Assembly (NCBI GenBank): GCA_017165825.1
Contig: CM029381.1
Coordinates: forward strand, 1,859,563 to 1,923,562
Reading direction: 5' to 3'
DNA from: Hepsetus odoe
Taxonomy: Eukaryota; Chordata; Actinopteri; Characiformes; Hepsetidae
DNA length: 64,000 nucleotides
The notes beneath the pieces were generated by a model, which saw only the letters and a list, made by a program, of their open reading frames with translations, was not told the DNA's origin and did not search any database. Positions 24,702-36,800 of this stretch are shown here, piece after piece. Every line of letters begins with the position of its first letter. Within the stretch, counting starts at the first letter, position 1. A program made the translations under genes and the position numbers.

Positions 24702-25600
24702 TCTAAACTGACATTTATACTTGCTTTAAAGACACAGAAAACTTTCTAATGTCGTTTGAGGGAAGGAAGCCTCAGGTTTATTTGAATGTTGTTCGACAGC
24801 AGTGACCGCATCTCACATTGACTGAACTACAATTCCCATGAGCACTTGCAACACAATTATCTTATTAAATATTGATGTTCAGAAAATTCTTGACTCATAA
24901 GAGTTGCAGGACTCAAAACAGCGATGCTGCCCACGTGACCCGAGTCACTTCCCCTTCCTTCGTGATCCGTCAGAACGTGACTCGCCTCGAGTGCTCAGAT
25001 GTTCTGAAGCAGCTGTTTGGGAGGGGGCGATGGTTTCCTGCCAGAGTTGAGCAACTGGAAGAAAAAGAAAACACAGCAGACTTTGTCCTGGAAGGTCGTT
25101 GAGCAACCGTCCCTCTCTGCACGTCCTGCTTATGCGCTTTGGGACGTCCTGCTGCGAGGACCGCGCACAGCTTTCTTTAAGTTTGTCCCTAAAGATGGCG
25201 TTTGTGTTGATCTAAAATTCACTCAGGTTTTCGCCGTGATTATAAATAAATACGACTGGATTTGCCCCAAAGTACATAAGACCGAGGCAATGTTAGTTCT
25301 TATTTTCATTTGTGGGCAAAAGGCAGGAAACATCAGGGGTCGAGCTGCAGGTGAACAGCGGTTGAAAATAACTCGACTGATCCTGAATTTATTGGTGTTG
25401 ATTGATATAACTGACTGACAGGAAAAAGAAATACTTTCCCCAGAATCTTTCATCAAGCTGAAAAGCAAATCTCAAAATCAAGCTAGAGGTTTTGCCTGAC
25501 CAACCTCCCGCCTCACTTCAGTTCTGGGACGCCCTGCTTTTGCAAGATCATCTTTGCTGTTGAAGCAAAAACTTTTTTAAAATTATTTTTCTTCTTGGCT
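24698..25600. other. Intergenic DNA between convergent taf1c and ccng2
   Basis: No repeat family or gene recognised. Two short open frames here (about 76 and 133 codons) show no family signature. Confidence 0.5.
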
Positions 25601-25601
25601 C

Positions 25602-26226
25602 TTTGGGATGGGTTCTCCTCTGAGTTTATAAAGGACGTTGGGATGGGTTCTCCTGTGAGTTTATAAAGGACGTTGGGATGGGTTCTCCTCAGTTTGTAAG
25701 GGGCGTTGGGAGGGGTTCTCCTCTGAGTTTGTAAGGGGCGTTGGGAGGGGTTCTCCTCTGAGTTTGTAAGGGGCGTTGGGATGGGTTCTCCTCTCAGTTT
25801 ATAAAGGACGTTGGGATGGGTTCTCCTCTGAGTTTATGAGGGGCGTTGGGATGGGTTCTCCTCTGAGTTTATAAAGGACGTTGGGATGGGTTCTCCTCTG
25901 AGTTTATAAAGGACGTTGGGATGGGTTCTCCTGTGAGTTTATAAGGGGTGTTGGGTTCTTCTCTGAGTTTATATGGGGCGTTGGGATGGGTTCTCCTCAG
26001 TTTGTAAGGGGCGTTGGGATGGGTTCTCCTCTGAGTTTGTAAGGGGCGTTGGGATGGGTTCTCCTCTGAGTTTGTAAGGGGCGTTGGGATGGGTTCTCCT
26101 CTGAGTTTATATGGGGCGTTGGGATGGGTTCTCCTGAGTTTATAAGGGACGTTGGGAGGGGTTCTCCTCAGTTTATAAGGGACATTGGGAGGGGTTCTCC
26201 TCTGAGTTTATAAGGGACGTTGGGAT
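25602..26226. repeat. 35-bp minisatellite, about 18 copies
   Basis: The unit is roughly 'ttgggatgggttctcctctg' then 'agtttataaaggacg'. Variants differ in 'ggatggg/ggagggg', 'aaaggac/aggggc' and small indels. It lies in the gap between the taf1c and ccng2 3' ends. Its right edge is repeated at 27138-27270. Confidence 0.9.
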
Positions 26227-27136
26227 ATTTGGGATGTTGTTTCTTTGACATCAGAGCAACGCGAAACAAAAACATCAGATCATGTTTCAAAATATTTTTT
26301 TTATTTTACATAACATGACAAAATAACAATAAATAAGTTAATATCTACAAAGTACTTTTTTTTTTTTTTTTTTTTACATTGTACAAATTTACATTTTTTT
26401 TTTTTTTTTTCTTCACCCCACTTTCTGGCCTTTTCATGACACTCATTCAACAGGATTTCTCCTCTGTACAGACACTTGAGCTAACTTGAAGCTATTCATC
26501 TAAATTGGCAAGTGTGAGAGGTTACAACAACGCACAGACACACTCATGCATACACACACACACACACACACACACATACACACAACACAACCTGGATGTC
26601 TCTGAACACATTCAGAATAGCGACGTGACTCGAAACGGTCGTGTATAAAACTGTGCAAAGTGTTTTTTTTTTTTGTTTTTTTTTTCGAGCATTTTTTTTT
26701 TTGTCCTGTATGGTTCATTAACAGTCTACTGGATTTGGGATGTGTGCGGCCGTGTCTCCTGGAATGTGACACTTTTCTCCACAAAAAACCACTAAAGCCA
26801 AAAAAAAAATCAGTCATAGCTGCCCGTGTTGTGCGGTTTTTCTTGTGTACTCGATTTAAAAAAACGACTAGAGGAAGAACGAAAACGGAAGAGACCAGGA
26901 TTCAACAATGTGGCACGACCCTAAAATGAGGTTTAAAAAAAACACGTTCTGGTCGGGTTCTGCCGCAGCTCATGGTGTGGAACCCAGGCACGATTGGCTC
27001 TTTGCGCGGGAGACGAGGCCTGAACGAGCGGCCGAGATGTAAAGCTGCCACGCTTGAAGGCTCCTTCCGGGGGGGCGCCCCCCCCCCCCAGGTCGGATCG
27101 GGACGGTTTAGACGGGTCGTTTTTGGCGGAAGTGCG
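26100..27136. repeat. Direct duplicate 1 of a ~1.04 kb block (truncated ccng2 3' end)
   Basis: Near-identical to 27138-28165 at an offset of about 1040 bp. It contains the minisatellite edge, the complete ccng2 3' UTR, a poly(A) signal (tttatt at 26300-26305, minus sense) and the last eight codons of ccng2, FRQKRPV plus stop (stop complement at 27108-27110). It is cut by an undetermined base at 27137. The copies differ in the CA-run length, in poly-T lengths and at single bases ('cctgtatgg' versus 'cctgtgtgg'), a pattern expected of two alleles. Confidence 0.9.
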
Positions 27137-27137
27137 N
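27137..27137. other. Assembly gap or undetermined base
   Basis: The only N in the window. It separates the two copies of the duplicated block exactly at the point where copy 1 ends inside ccng2 coding sequence and copy 2 restarts in the minisatellite. Confidence 0.95.
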
Positions 27138-28165
27138 CTCCTCAGTTTGTAAGGGGCGTTGGGATGGGTTCTCCTGAGTTTATAAGGGACGTTGGGAGGG
27201 GTTCTCCTCAGTTTATAAGGGACATTGGGAGGGGTTCTCCTCTGAGTTTATAAGGGACGTTGGGATATTTGGGATGTTGTTTCTTTGACATCAGAGCAAC
27301 GCGAAACAAAAACATCAGATCATGTTTCAAAATATTTTTTTTATTTTACATAACATGACAAAATAACAATAAATAAGTTAATATCTACAAAGTACTTTTT
27401 TTTTTTTTTTTTTTTACATTGTACAAATTTACATTTTTTTTTTTTTTTTTCTTCACCCCACTTTCTGGCCTTTTCATGACACTCATTCAACAGGATTTCT
27501 CCTCTGTACAGACACTTGAGCTAACTTGAAGCTATTCATCTAAATTGGCAAGTGTGAGAGGTTACAACAACGCACAGACACACTCATGCATACACACACA
27601 CACACACACACACAACACAACCTGGATGTCTCTGAACACATTCAGAATAGCGACGTGACTCGAAACGGTCGTGTATAAAACTGTGCAAAGTGTTTTTTTT
27701 TTGTTTTTTTTTTCGAGCATTTTTTTTTTGTCCTGTGTGGTTCATTAACAGTCTACTGGATTTGGGATGTGTGCGGCCGTGTCTCCTGGAATGTGACACT
27801 TTTCTCCACAAAAAACCACTAAAGCCAAAAAAAAAAATCAGTCATAGCTGCCCGTGTTGTGCGGTTTTTCTTGTGTACTCGATTTAAAAAAACGACTAGA
27901 GGAAGAACGAAAACGGAAGAGACCAGGATTCAACAATGTGGCACGACCCTAAAATGAGGTTTAAAAAAAACACGTTCTGGTCGGGTTCTGCCGCAGCTCA
28001 TGGTGTGGAACCCAGGCACGATTGGCTCTTTGCGCGGGAGACGAGGCCTGAACGAGCGGCCGAGATGTAAAGCTGCCACGCTTGAAGGCTCCTTCCGGGG
28101 GGGCGCCCCCCCCCCCCAGGTCGGATCGGGACGGTTTAGACGGGTCGTTTTTGGCGGAAGTGCGC
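27138..28165. repeat. Direct duplicate 2 of the ~1.04 kb block
   Basis: The copy that is continuous with the ccng2 coding sequence. It starts directly after the N at 27137 inside the 35-bp minisatellite and runs into the last ccng2 exon. Confidence 0.9.
27340..27345 (-). terminator. ccng2: Polyadenylation signal AATAAA of ccng2
   Basis: Minus-strand AATAAA about 790 bp downstream of the ccng2 stop. It implies a 3' UTR spanning about 27320-28135 that contains CA and T runs. The equivalent site in the duplicate is 26300-26305. Confidence 0.6.
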
Positions 28166-31100
28166 GGGGAAGTAGGGCCCCTCGCCGTCGCTGCCCAGCG
28201 AGCTGCTCAGAGACTCCTCCCCCGAACTCAGCTCCTCGCTCCAGTCGTCCCTGCGAGACAAAACCACAAATCAGATTTATTGATCCAGAGGAAAAACTAA
28301 TCGCGTTTGATTCCACATGGTGATAAAGGTGTACTAAAAGAATCTGAGGGGAAAAGAGAACAAGCCCTTGTGCTGCGGAGTGCTGGAGTCTGATGGCTGT
28401 AATGGACGAAGGATTTTCTGAAAGGGTCGCTTCCTGGCCTAGTGGACTTTTAAATAAGTAAATCTGTTTTTAAAATTGGTAAGTCTGTTTTCTTTAGGGG
28501 ACTTTTGTTTTTCAGAAAGAATTCTACAATAATTATACGGGGGGAGGGGGACATCCTCTGAAAGTTAGGAGATTTTTTGACGATTTGTCAGCTCCACTGT
28601 TTCAGGGCGAAGTTACAGCTTCTTTGTCTGAATTGAAATTGTTCAGCCTCCCAACGTCTCTTATGCAATCCTTTTCTACCTATTTTTCCTCGCTGTACAC
28701 ACACACACACACGCCCGCCTTAAGCTGCTGCCCATTGAGTCATTCATGCTTCAACTTTTTCCAGAAATGTCCTCTGGTCACCAGCCGCACCTCTGTTCAC
28801 ACCTGCACGGGTATGAACTCTCCTGTAACCGGTCATACTGATCACGCAGGGGCATTTATGACGAGGCAGGTTGCTACTGTTGGGTAGAGGTTGGGCAAAC
28901 TGTGGTTGCTAAGGCATGACTAGCATGCCGGTCTTGCTGACGAGGCGAGGCAGTGACGCAAAAGAGAGAAAGTATGAGAAAACGTCTGCGCAAAACCAGA
29001 ATTCTAGTGTGGCGACATACCACTGACACACACAGAGATCCTGAACTGAAACTGAAAAAGACTAGTTGACGTGGACATTCCCCTAATATTTCTAATTGAA
29101 CGTTTGTGTTTGGAATGTCCCAGGATGTCCCGTCTGTTTCAGTTTCGCTCATGCAGACGGTCAGAACACAAGCTCTGTGGGCTACTTATGGCCATAAATC
29201 GCCTTTCAAACTGAATTTTTTTCTTAGGAAAGAACGGCAGGGTTGTTTCCAAAGAGCTGCGGCGTGACCTGGCTTTGCTTAAGCTCGGGATTTGTGTAAA
29301 AAAAAAAAATAGATTAAGGAGCCGGGAATTCCATGAGTGCCTCACCTATTCAGCACAATTCACTGAAGGAAACATAAACAGCGTGTTTGGGACCCGGACG
29401 CATCTCAAATCTCTGCATTTTCAATTCCGCTCCAAACCCACCAGTTCAGCTCCCCGTGTGTTGAAACGGGACCGTGATGATGGTAAAACGGTCCATTTGA
29501 TCTGCATCGCTTCGCTTTTCTCTGCTCCACCACGCTTTAAGTAAAGCCCTTCTAATTCATACGGTTTTGACTACGAATTTCTGAAGGATGGAGCGTTTCG
29601 CCCCAAACCCACTTTGTTTGACAGCTTGGGCATTTCCTTTTGCAGCCCTTTTAATTGTTCTTGCTTTTTCATTCACGTGTGTGTTTGCAGGTACACAGGA
29701 TTTACCTCTCGCTCTCATCCCAGCTGGCCTCTGGGATGGTGGGCAGGTCGGGGACGCTGTAGTAGCTGCTGTGAAGGTTCTGGGCAGTGCGTCGGGAAAC
29801 GATCCACACCAGCTTCTTGTGGTCTGGTTTGGAGCACTCCGGGGATGAGTACTGGGCCAGACACTGTCCCACCATCCCTCTCCACCTCTGGAGCTCTGCC
29901 TCGGAGATCTGCGAATACAGACACCACCATCAGAAGAGAGACAGCGTTACATAACATGCAGGGACAGGACCCCTACACTATCCGCGGGTAAACCGATAGT
30001 CCGGTGCACCGCGCTGCCAGGCTCTGGCCTGACGTCCTCGGGCATGCCTGTAATTCTGTGTCCCCGAGTAAAGCTGGGGTATATTTTTAGAGTCAAATAT
30101 GAGCAGACTTGAGCTTGCATCACAAGTGGAGGGGGTTAAAAACAGATCTGAATGTTTGCCCTACTTTTTCTGTTCCGCACTGTCTGGCAGAAGTGGTTTT
30201 TTTTTTTTTCTTCTTTCTTTTCTACAGATTTATTAAACTTGATGACTGAACTGCACATAAATTATTTTGAACTTGTTTAGCGGAGCAGCACACTAGCAAC
30301 TCTTTTTCAATTTACCCGCAAATGCCTCTGAATGCACTGGGCGATTTCTAGAAGGTCGGCGCACTGCAAGGCCTCAATCTCCTGCGTCAGGAGTGACAGA
30401 GCTAGCACCGATGGCTGAGGAGGAGAGAAAAGAGGAAAGTGCCCCTGATGAGTACGCTTTAAAAACAAGCTGCAACAGGTCTCGTCTTTTTGTGCTGTCA
30501 GTACTTACTTTTGCTTTGGAGAAAACAATCCGGCAAAGGCAGGCTTTGAGCTGAGCTTCCAGCTTATCCAGATTCAGGACTTCTTGCCTGGAAAAGAGAC
30601 ACTGTTTAGCCTCCAGACGATGAGCAGGCCTTGTGTTTCATGAGAGCAGAGGTTAAAAGTGGTAATGAGCTACATGATGCCAAAAGCTCAAAGTACATTG
30701 GTGCCTTGTGTCAACATGGTGGTTTTTGTTTTTTTTTTTTTTTTGCCTTGTTTTGCTCGAAGAGTTTGTTTTCCGGCGACTCACCTGTGTGAGGTATGTG
30801 ACAGTGCAATAGCGTGGTACAGGCGCAGGAAGGTTAAGGCTGTGACGGCTTTGAACTGGAAGTTGAGCTTCTCTGAGATGATCTTCTCCATCCGACTGAG
30901 GTCCGACTCTGTAAACTTGCACTGACCGATGCGGATCAGCTCGCCGGTGGACGACATGTCGCACTCTGCCTCCTCCACCTTGGCGGCAATGTGGAGGCAT
31001 CCAATGCTGATGCAGGCCAGATGTTTGGGTTGAACCTGCGGGCGGACGGCCAGCCAGCCGGTTAGACGGGGGGTCCTGGACGTTTGATCACACAGGCTAA

Positions 31101-31477
31101 AGGGAACTTTCGCACTCACCTTCATCAAGGCTAGGAACCTGTCCAGCAGATTAACGGCCAGGACGAAGGTCTGAGTGCTGAAACCGAAGAAGCTGGTCAA
31201 GCTCCAGAGGTCCTCCACTTTGGCGTCGCGACACTTTGCGGAGATTCCCTTCCCCTGCTGGGGAATAAAGAGAGAACGTCAGAGTCGGTGTAGCAGAGGG
31301 AATCATTTGGCCCCTTTTTGTCCCTGAATGATGATGGAGTGCTGGAGACGGGCTCGGGACAGGGTGTACCTCTGCGGTGGACTCGATCAAACTGAGCCCA
31401 GACTCCTTGGGAAGATATTTGTTCTCCTGCTCGCAGTTGGCCCGCAGCTCCTTCATCAGTCGGAAGGCCTCCATCAT
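28136..31477 (-). CDS. ccng2: Cyclin G2
   Basis: Atypical cyclin linked to growth arrest, p53/FOXO responses and PP2A. Seven coding exons on the minus strand: 31477-31370, 31254-31120, 31035-30785, 30587-30509, 30414-30316, 29908-29706 and 28250-28136. They total 990 nt (329 aa; human is about 344). The start is ATG 31477-31475 (MMEAFRLMKELRANCEQ) and the stop is TAA at 28138-28136. Family signatures are KESGLSLIES, the cyclin box LAVNLLDRFLALMK and VQPKHLACISIGCLHIAAKV, then RMEKIISEKLNFQFKA, LEAQLKACLCRIVFSKAKPS, SPECSKPDHKKLVWIVSRRT and the PEST-like end GEESLSSSLGSDGEG. The acidic GEESLSSS tail is typical of G2 and not G1. Exon 31370-31509 also carries 5' UTR, and a non-coding first exon begins at about 32213. 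It is divergent from ccni. Confidence 0.96.
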
Positions 31478-32212
31478 TGAGACTTCTTGTTTGGCACAGT
31501 TTGAATCTTCTGCGAGTCAGAAACACACAGTGTTAGTATACTTGTGTTCACCCAGAGGGCGGAGGCCTCAGCTGGGACAGGGCTCAGATTTCACCCTTTA
31601 TAGCCCTTCGTTTAGACGAAAAAGACACCCAAACAGTGGCTCACAGCAAAGTAAAGCCATGAACCCCCAGATCAGTGCCACAGACGGGCCAAAGGAGTGA
31701 AATAAAGTCGTATTTTCATGGCTTTTCCCTTTAAACCTCCGATAAACAGCCCAGCGGGGGAGGGGCTCCAGCTCAGATTTTTTCCTGCCAGTCGAACTGG
31801 TCGCAAAATCCACTTTAATCGAATAAAATCATCCAAAATAACGCGTTTTGAGCAGAAAGGGCCGCTTTAGGCGCTCAGACACAAGGTTAACGAGGTGACA
31901 GGGCAAATTAAAAGCCCCCAAAGGAACAAAAATAACATCGAAAATAACGCACCAAAATAGTAGATAATATTTTGTCAATTAGGTAAACGCAAAAGTAAAG
32001 TGAAAGAATATTAAAAACAGCGTTAAATCGGTCGGTGAAAATACATGAAAATAATACGGCTCTCAAAGTGGGATTTAAACCCCCTTTCGATACAAACCGC
32101 CTCGAAGGAGAAAGGCGGCCTCGTCGCCAAATATTCCGCGATACACTGTCGCTGAGGTGAAAAATAATCCGTGAATTGACGTTAATAAGCATTTAAAACG
32201 CTTCAACAATAC

Positions 32213-32345
32213 CTGAAATGTCAGACGAACATTGTTGTCCTGCCCTCCTTGTTTCTGTTTCTGATCCTTCTTTTTTTTTGCCCTTTTGTTGATGTCGCTC
32301 GTTGCTCCGCCCACCGCGTTACGTCAGCGCCCGCACGTAGCAAAC
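32213..32345 (-). other. ccng2: Non-coding first exon and start region of ccng2
   Basis: A donor 'catttcag|gtattg' on the minus strand gives an exon edge at 32213. The exon upper limit is a guess. It would splice to 31509 (acceptor 'ctcgcag'), placing the ATG in exon 2. Upstream DNA is CpG-rich. Confidence 0.55.
32319..32327. promoter_or_regulatory. CRE/ATF-like site TTACGTCA near the ccng2 start
   Basis: The sequence 'gcgttacgtcagcgc' contains TTACGTCA (TGACGTAA on the other strand), a close CREB/ATF variant, in a CpG-rich context at the presumed ccng2 5' end. Confidence 0.4.
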
Positions 32346-32520
32346 GTACAATGGTTTTAAAGCCCTCTCGCCCGATTTCTGTTCGTATTTTTCGCCCAGA
32401 CTAATTCTATTTTATTCATAAAACACGGTAAATGTTCGAGTGCGCGATTTCGCGTTCCGGGACGCCCGGGAGCCGCTGTTGATTGCAGCGGTTTACCGGC
32501 GCTACTGACAGCCGCGCGGA

Positions 32521-32645
32521 CCAATCTGGTTCTCGTGCTTCTCGGCGTTCAAAAAGTCCGCCCAAAATCCTTGGTCCTGATTGGCTGCTCTCGGCCTCGT
32601 CCCGCCCATCCCAGCCCCTCCACTGGTCCGATTCTCATTGGCTAC
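32521..32645. promoter_or_regulatory. Three evenly spaced CCAAT boxes in the ccng2-ccni divergent promoter
   Basis: CCAAT at 32521-32525, ATTGG (reverse CCAAT) at 32580-32584 and 32637-32641, spaced 59 and 57 bp. The region between is GC-rich ('cccgcccatcccagcccctc'). It lies 200-300 bp upstream of the presumed ccng2 exon 1, on the side facing ccni. NF-Y binding and shared regulation of the two cyclins are inferred. Confidence 0.5.
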
Positions 32646-33099
32646 CTTTTTGTTTTGTGAATTTTTTTGGTGGATGGATTAAGGTCGGTTTTTGAATCGG
32701 TATAGCTTTTAAGGCAACATTTACATACTAAATGTTAGGTTTTTTGGCCCTATTATAAAAAAGTAAAATTGATTCAAATGGTCATTTCTCTGAAAATGTA
32801 GAAATACAGTATTGTTTGGCCAAAGATTATATGACAGCATTTTTAATAAAACAAAACCATACAAATAAGTTTAAAATAGCGTGTACGATTAATGAAAGAA
32901 AAAATATATATTTTTGTTTAGTGGTGCAGCGACCGACGCACACCGTGGTGACCGTTTTGTTCGTCCGCAAGAGAAAGTAGTCCCTAGGTTTCGGACTGAA
33001 AACTGCCTACATTTTGCCAAAAACGTCGGTTAACCTGAACCGTAATTCTTTAATAACGTGACACCATTTTAAGAGTCTATTAAGTAGTACATTTGCGCC

Positions 33100-33386
33100 T
33101 AAATAATTCTAAAACAAATCTCCACACGAAGTGCGCAGTGCGAGGTGGGCGGTGCGGGTGTCCTTCCTTTTCCAGCCCCCCTCCTCGGAAGTAGACGGTT
33201 CGGTCTATATTCCGTTTTATTTTTGTATCTTTTTTATTTTGGAATATAAACATTTTCCCGGAAATGGAGGCTCGGCTGGAGGCGTGAAGAGATGTACCGA
33301 TGCGAGCTGCCGGAGTGTCTGATCTCAGTGTGACGGGCCGGATGGTCTCCGAGTCGGGCTGCGGTTCCCACAGGCTTGCAGGGGAG
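33100..33386 (+). other. ccni: Likely 5' UTR exon of ccni
   Basis: A GC-rich segment ends with a good donor 'ggggag|gtgaat' at 33386/33387. The acceptor for the coding exon would be 'gctcag' at 37751-37756. No start codon is needed here. Only the donor context and position support this; the 5' limit is arbitrary. Confidence 0.4.
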
Positions 33387-33837
33387 GTGAATCGAACTTT
33401 CCTCATTTAAACATGAAAAATGGACAAAGTGACCTCCAAAACGCCCATTAAACCTAACAGTTTACTTCAGAGTTGCGAGAAAAGGGCTGCGTCCGCTCTC
33501 CCGAGCCGTTTTTCTCCTCAGGACTTTCTTTGTCCTGTTAGCTCGAGGCTAATGTTTACAGGCCTGCTCACCAAAGGCTTTTCAAACTTGATAGTTTGTC
33601 TAAATGTTGTTTTTGCCTCTCTAAAGTGCTTTAATTCCCCGTTTTCACACACAAACCTGTGAAAAGGCTGTTTGTGTGTTTATTGTTGTTCCAAAGCTGG
33701 ATTTCTCATCATAATCTGATCACTTAAGATAAAAGATAGAAACTAAGAGCGGAAGCATGTTCGTGTTGGATAATCCTTCATCTCGGGCTGAAGTGACCTG
33801 CTGAAATCAGAAATCCTGCTCGCAGTTGTACTGAGGA

Positions 33838-36800
33838 CTTTTGTATAGTGTGTACAGTGTATATAGAGACAGTTTCTGTAGTCTATAGTGTGTATAGGTA
33901 TAGTGTGCACGGAGACAGGTATATGGTCTATAGAGGCAATGGAGACAGTATATGGTATTTTATAGATGCATTTGGAGACAGCAGATATGGTGTATAGAGT
34001 GTAATGGAGACATGTGCATATGGTGCATAGAGTGCATGAGACAGTGTATATGGTGCATAGAGGCACGGAGACAGATATGGTGCATAGAGTGCAATGGAGA
34101 CAGTGTATAGGTGGTCTATAGAGTGTGTATGGAGTGTATGGAGTGTATAGAGTGTGCATGGGGTGTATGGAGTGTATAGAGTGTGCATGGAGACAGTGGC
34201 AGAGGCATGGAGACAGTATATATGGTCTAGGAGTGCATGGAGACAGTGTATATGGTGTATAGAGTGGCATGGAGACAGTGTATATGGTGTATAGAGTGTA
34301 CGGAGACAGTATATATGGTCTATAGAGTGTACGGAGACAGTGTATATGGTGTATAGAGTGTACGGAGACAGTGTATATGGTGGTTAGAGGCATGGAGACA
34401 GTGTATATGGTGTATAGAGGCACGGAGACAGGTATATGGTCTATAGAGTGTACGGAGACAGTGTATATGGTCTATAGAGTGTACGGAGACAGTGTATATG
34501 GTCTATAGAGTGTACGGAGACAGTGTATATGGTCTATAGAGTGCACGGAGACAGTGTATATGGGTGGTAGAGGCACGGAGACAGTGTATATGGTGTATAG
34601 AGGTAATGGAGACAGTATATATGGTCTATAGAGGCATTTGAGACAGGTATATGGTGTAGAGTGTACGACAGTATATGGTGTATAGAGTGTACGGAGACAG
34701 TAAGGTGTGATAGAGGCACGTGAGACAGTGTGGAGCAGTATAGGAGGTAATGGAGACAGTGTATATGGTGTATAGAGTACGGAGACAGCAGATATGGTGT
34801 ATGGAGGTAATTTGAGACAGGTATATGGTGTATAGAGGCATGGAGACAGTGTGTATATGGTGTATAGAGTGCACGGAGACAGTGGGGGACAGGTGTGGTA
34901 GAGTGTACGGACAGTGTATATGTGGTGTATAGAGTGTACGGAGACAGTGTATATGGTGTATAGAGTGTACGGAGACAGTGTATATGGTGTATAGAGTGTA
35001 CGGAGACAGTGTATATGGTCTATAGAGTGTACGGAGACAGTGTATATGGTGTATAGAGTGTAATGGAGACAGTGATATATATTCAGGAGTGCACAGAGAC
35101 AGTGTATATGTAGGGTGAGTGCACGGAGACAGCATATGGTCTACAGAGGTACGGAGACAGTGTATATGGTGTATAGAGTGTACGGAGACAGTATATATGG
35201 TCTATAGAGTGTACGGAGACAGTGTATATGGTGTATAGAGTGCAATGAGACATGCAGGTGGTGTATAGGGAGTGCATGGAGACAGTGTGCATGGTGTGTA
35301 TAGAGTGTACGGAGACAGTATATATGGTCTATAGAGTGTACGGAGACAGTGTATATGGTGTATAGAGTGTACGGAGACAGTGTATGGTCTATAGGAGTGT
35401 ACGAGACAGTGTATAAGGGTCTATAGAGTGTAATGAGACAGTGTATATGGTGTATAGAGTGTATTTGAGACAGTATAGAGGTAATGGAGACAGTATATGG
35501 TCTATAGAGGTACGTGAGACATGATATGGTGTATAGAGGCAATGGAGACAGTGTATATGGTATAGAGTAATGGAGACAGTGTATATGGTGTGATAGAGGT
35601 AATGGAGACAGTGTATATGGTGTATAGAGTACTATAGTATATGGTCTATAGAGGTACTTGGAGACAAAGTGTATATGGTGTACAGAGGTACGGAGACAGT
35701 GTGTATATGGTGATAGAGGCACGAGACAGTGTGATATGGTGTATAGAGTGTAATGGAGACAGTGTATATGGTGTATAGAGCGTATTTGGAGACAGTGGTG
35801 TATATGGTATAGAGTGTAATGGAGACAGGATATGGTGTATAGAGTAATGGAGACAGTATGGTGTAAGGAGTGCACGGAGACAGTATATATGGTCTATAGA
35901 GTGCACGGAGACAGTGTATATGGTGTATAGAGTGTACGGAGACAGTGTATATGGTGTATAGAGTGTACGGAGACAGTATATGGTGTATAGAGGTACGGAG
36001 AGACAGTGTATATGGTGTACAGAGTGTAATGGAGACAGTGTGTATATGGTGTATAGAGGCACGGAGACAGTGTATGGTGGCAGAGGTAATGGAGACAGTG
36101 TGGTTATGGTGTAGAGGTAATGGAGACAGTGTATATGGTGTAATAGAGTACGTGAGACAGTGTATATGGTCTATAGGAGTGTGTACGTGAGACAGTGTAT
36201 ATGGTCTAGAGGCCGAGACAGTGTATGGGTCTATAGAGGTACGGAGACAGTGTGTATGTCTATAGGAGTGTACGGAGACAGTGTGTATATGGTCTATAGA
36301 GTGTAATGGACATGGTGTGTATATGGTCTATAGAGGCACGGAGACAGTGTGTATATGGTCTATGGAGTGCACGGAGACAGCAAGGTATGGTCTGGGTAGA
36401 GTGTAATGGAGACAGTGTATGATATTCATAGAGTGCACGGAGACAGTGTATATGGTCTATAGAGTGCACGGAGACAGTATATATGGTCTATAGAGTGCAC
36501 GGAGACAGTATATATGGTCTATAGAGTGCACGGAGACAGTATATATGGTCTATAGAGTGCACGGAGACAGTATATATGGTCTATAGAGTGCACGGAGACA
36601 GTATATATGGTCTATAGCGTGTACGGAGACAGTATATATGGTCTATAGAGTGTACGGAGACAGTATATATGGTCTATAGAGTGTACGGAGACAGTATATA
36701 TGGTCTATAGTGTAAATATAGACAGTATATATGGTCTATAGAGTGTACAGAGACAGTATATATGGTCTATAGTGTAAATGTAGACAGTATATATGGTCTA

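Noticed and set aside
24872..25418. Two overlapping plus-strand frames between taf1c and ccng2 as a small gene
   Set aside because: No domain and no homologous pattern; frames of this length are expected by chance in this much DNA.
33743..36469. Long minus-strand open frames rich in HIHCL, SVHS and YTLSPY motifs
   Set aside because: They are translations of the 31-bp satellite. The period is not a multiple of three, so the peptide cycles through frames, and there is no start context, splice structure or domain.
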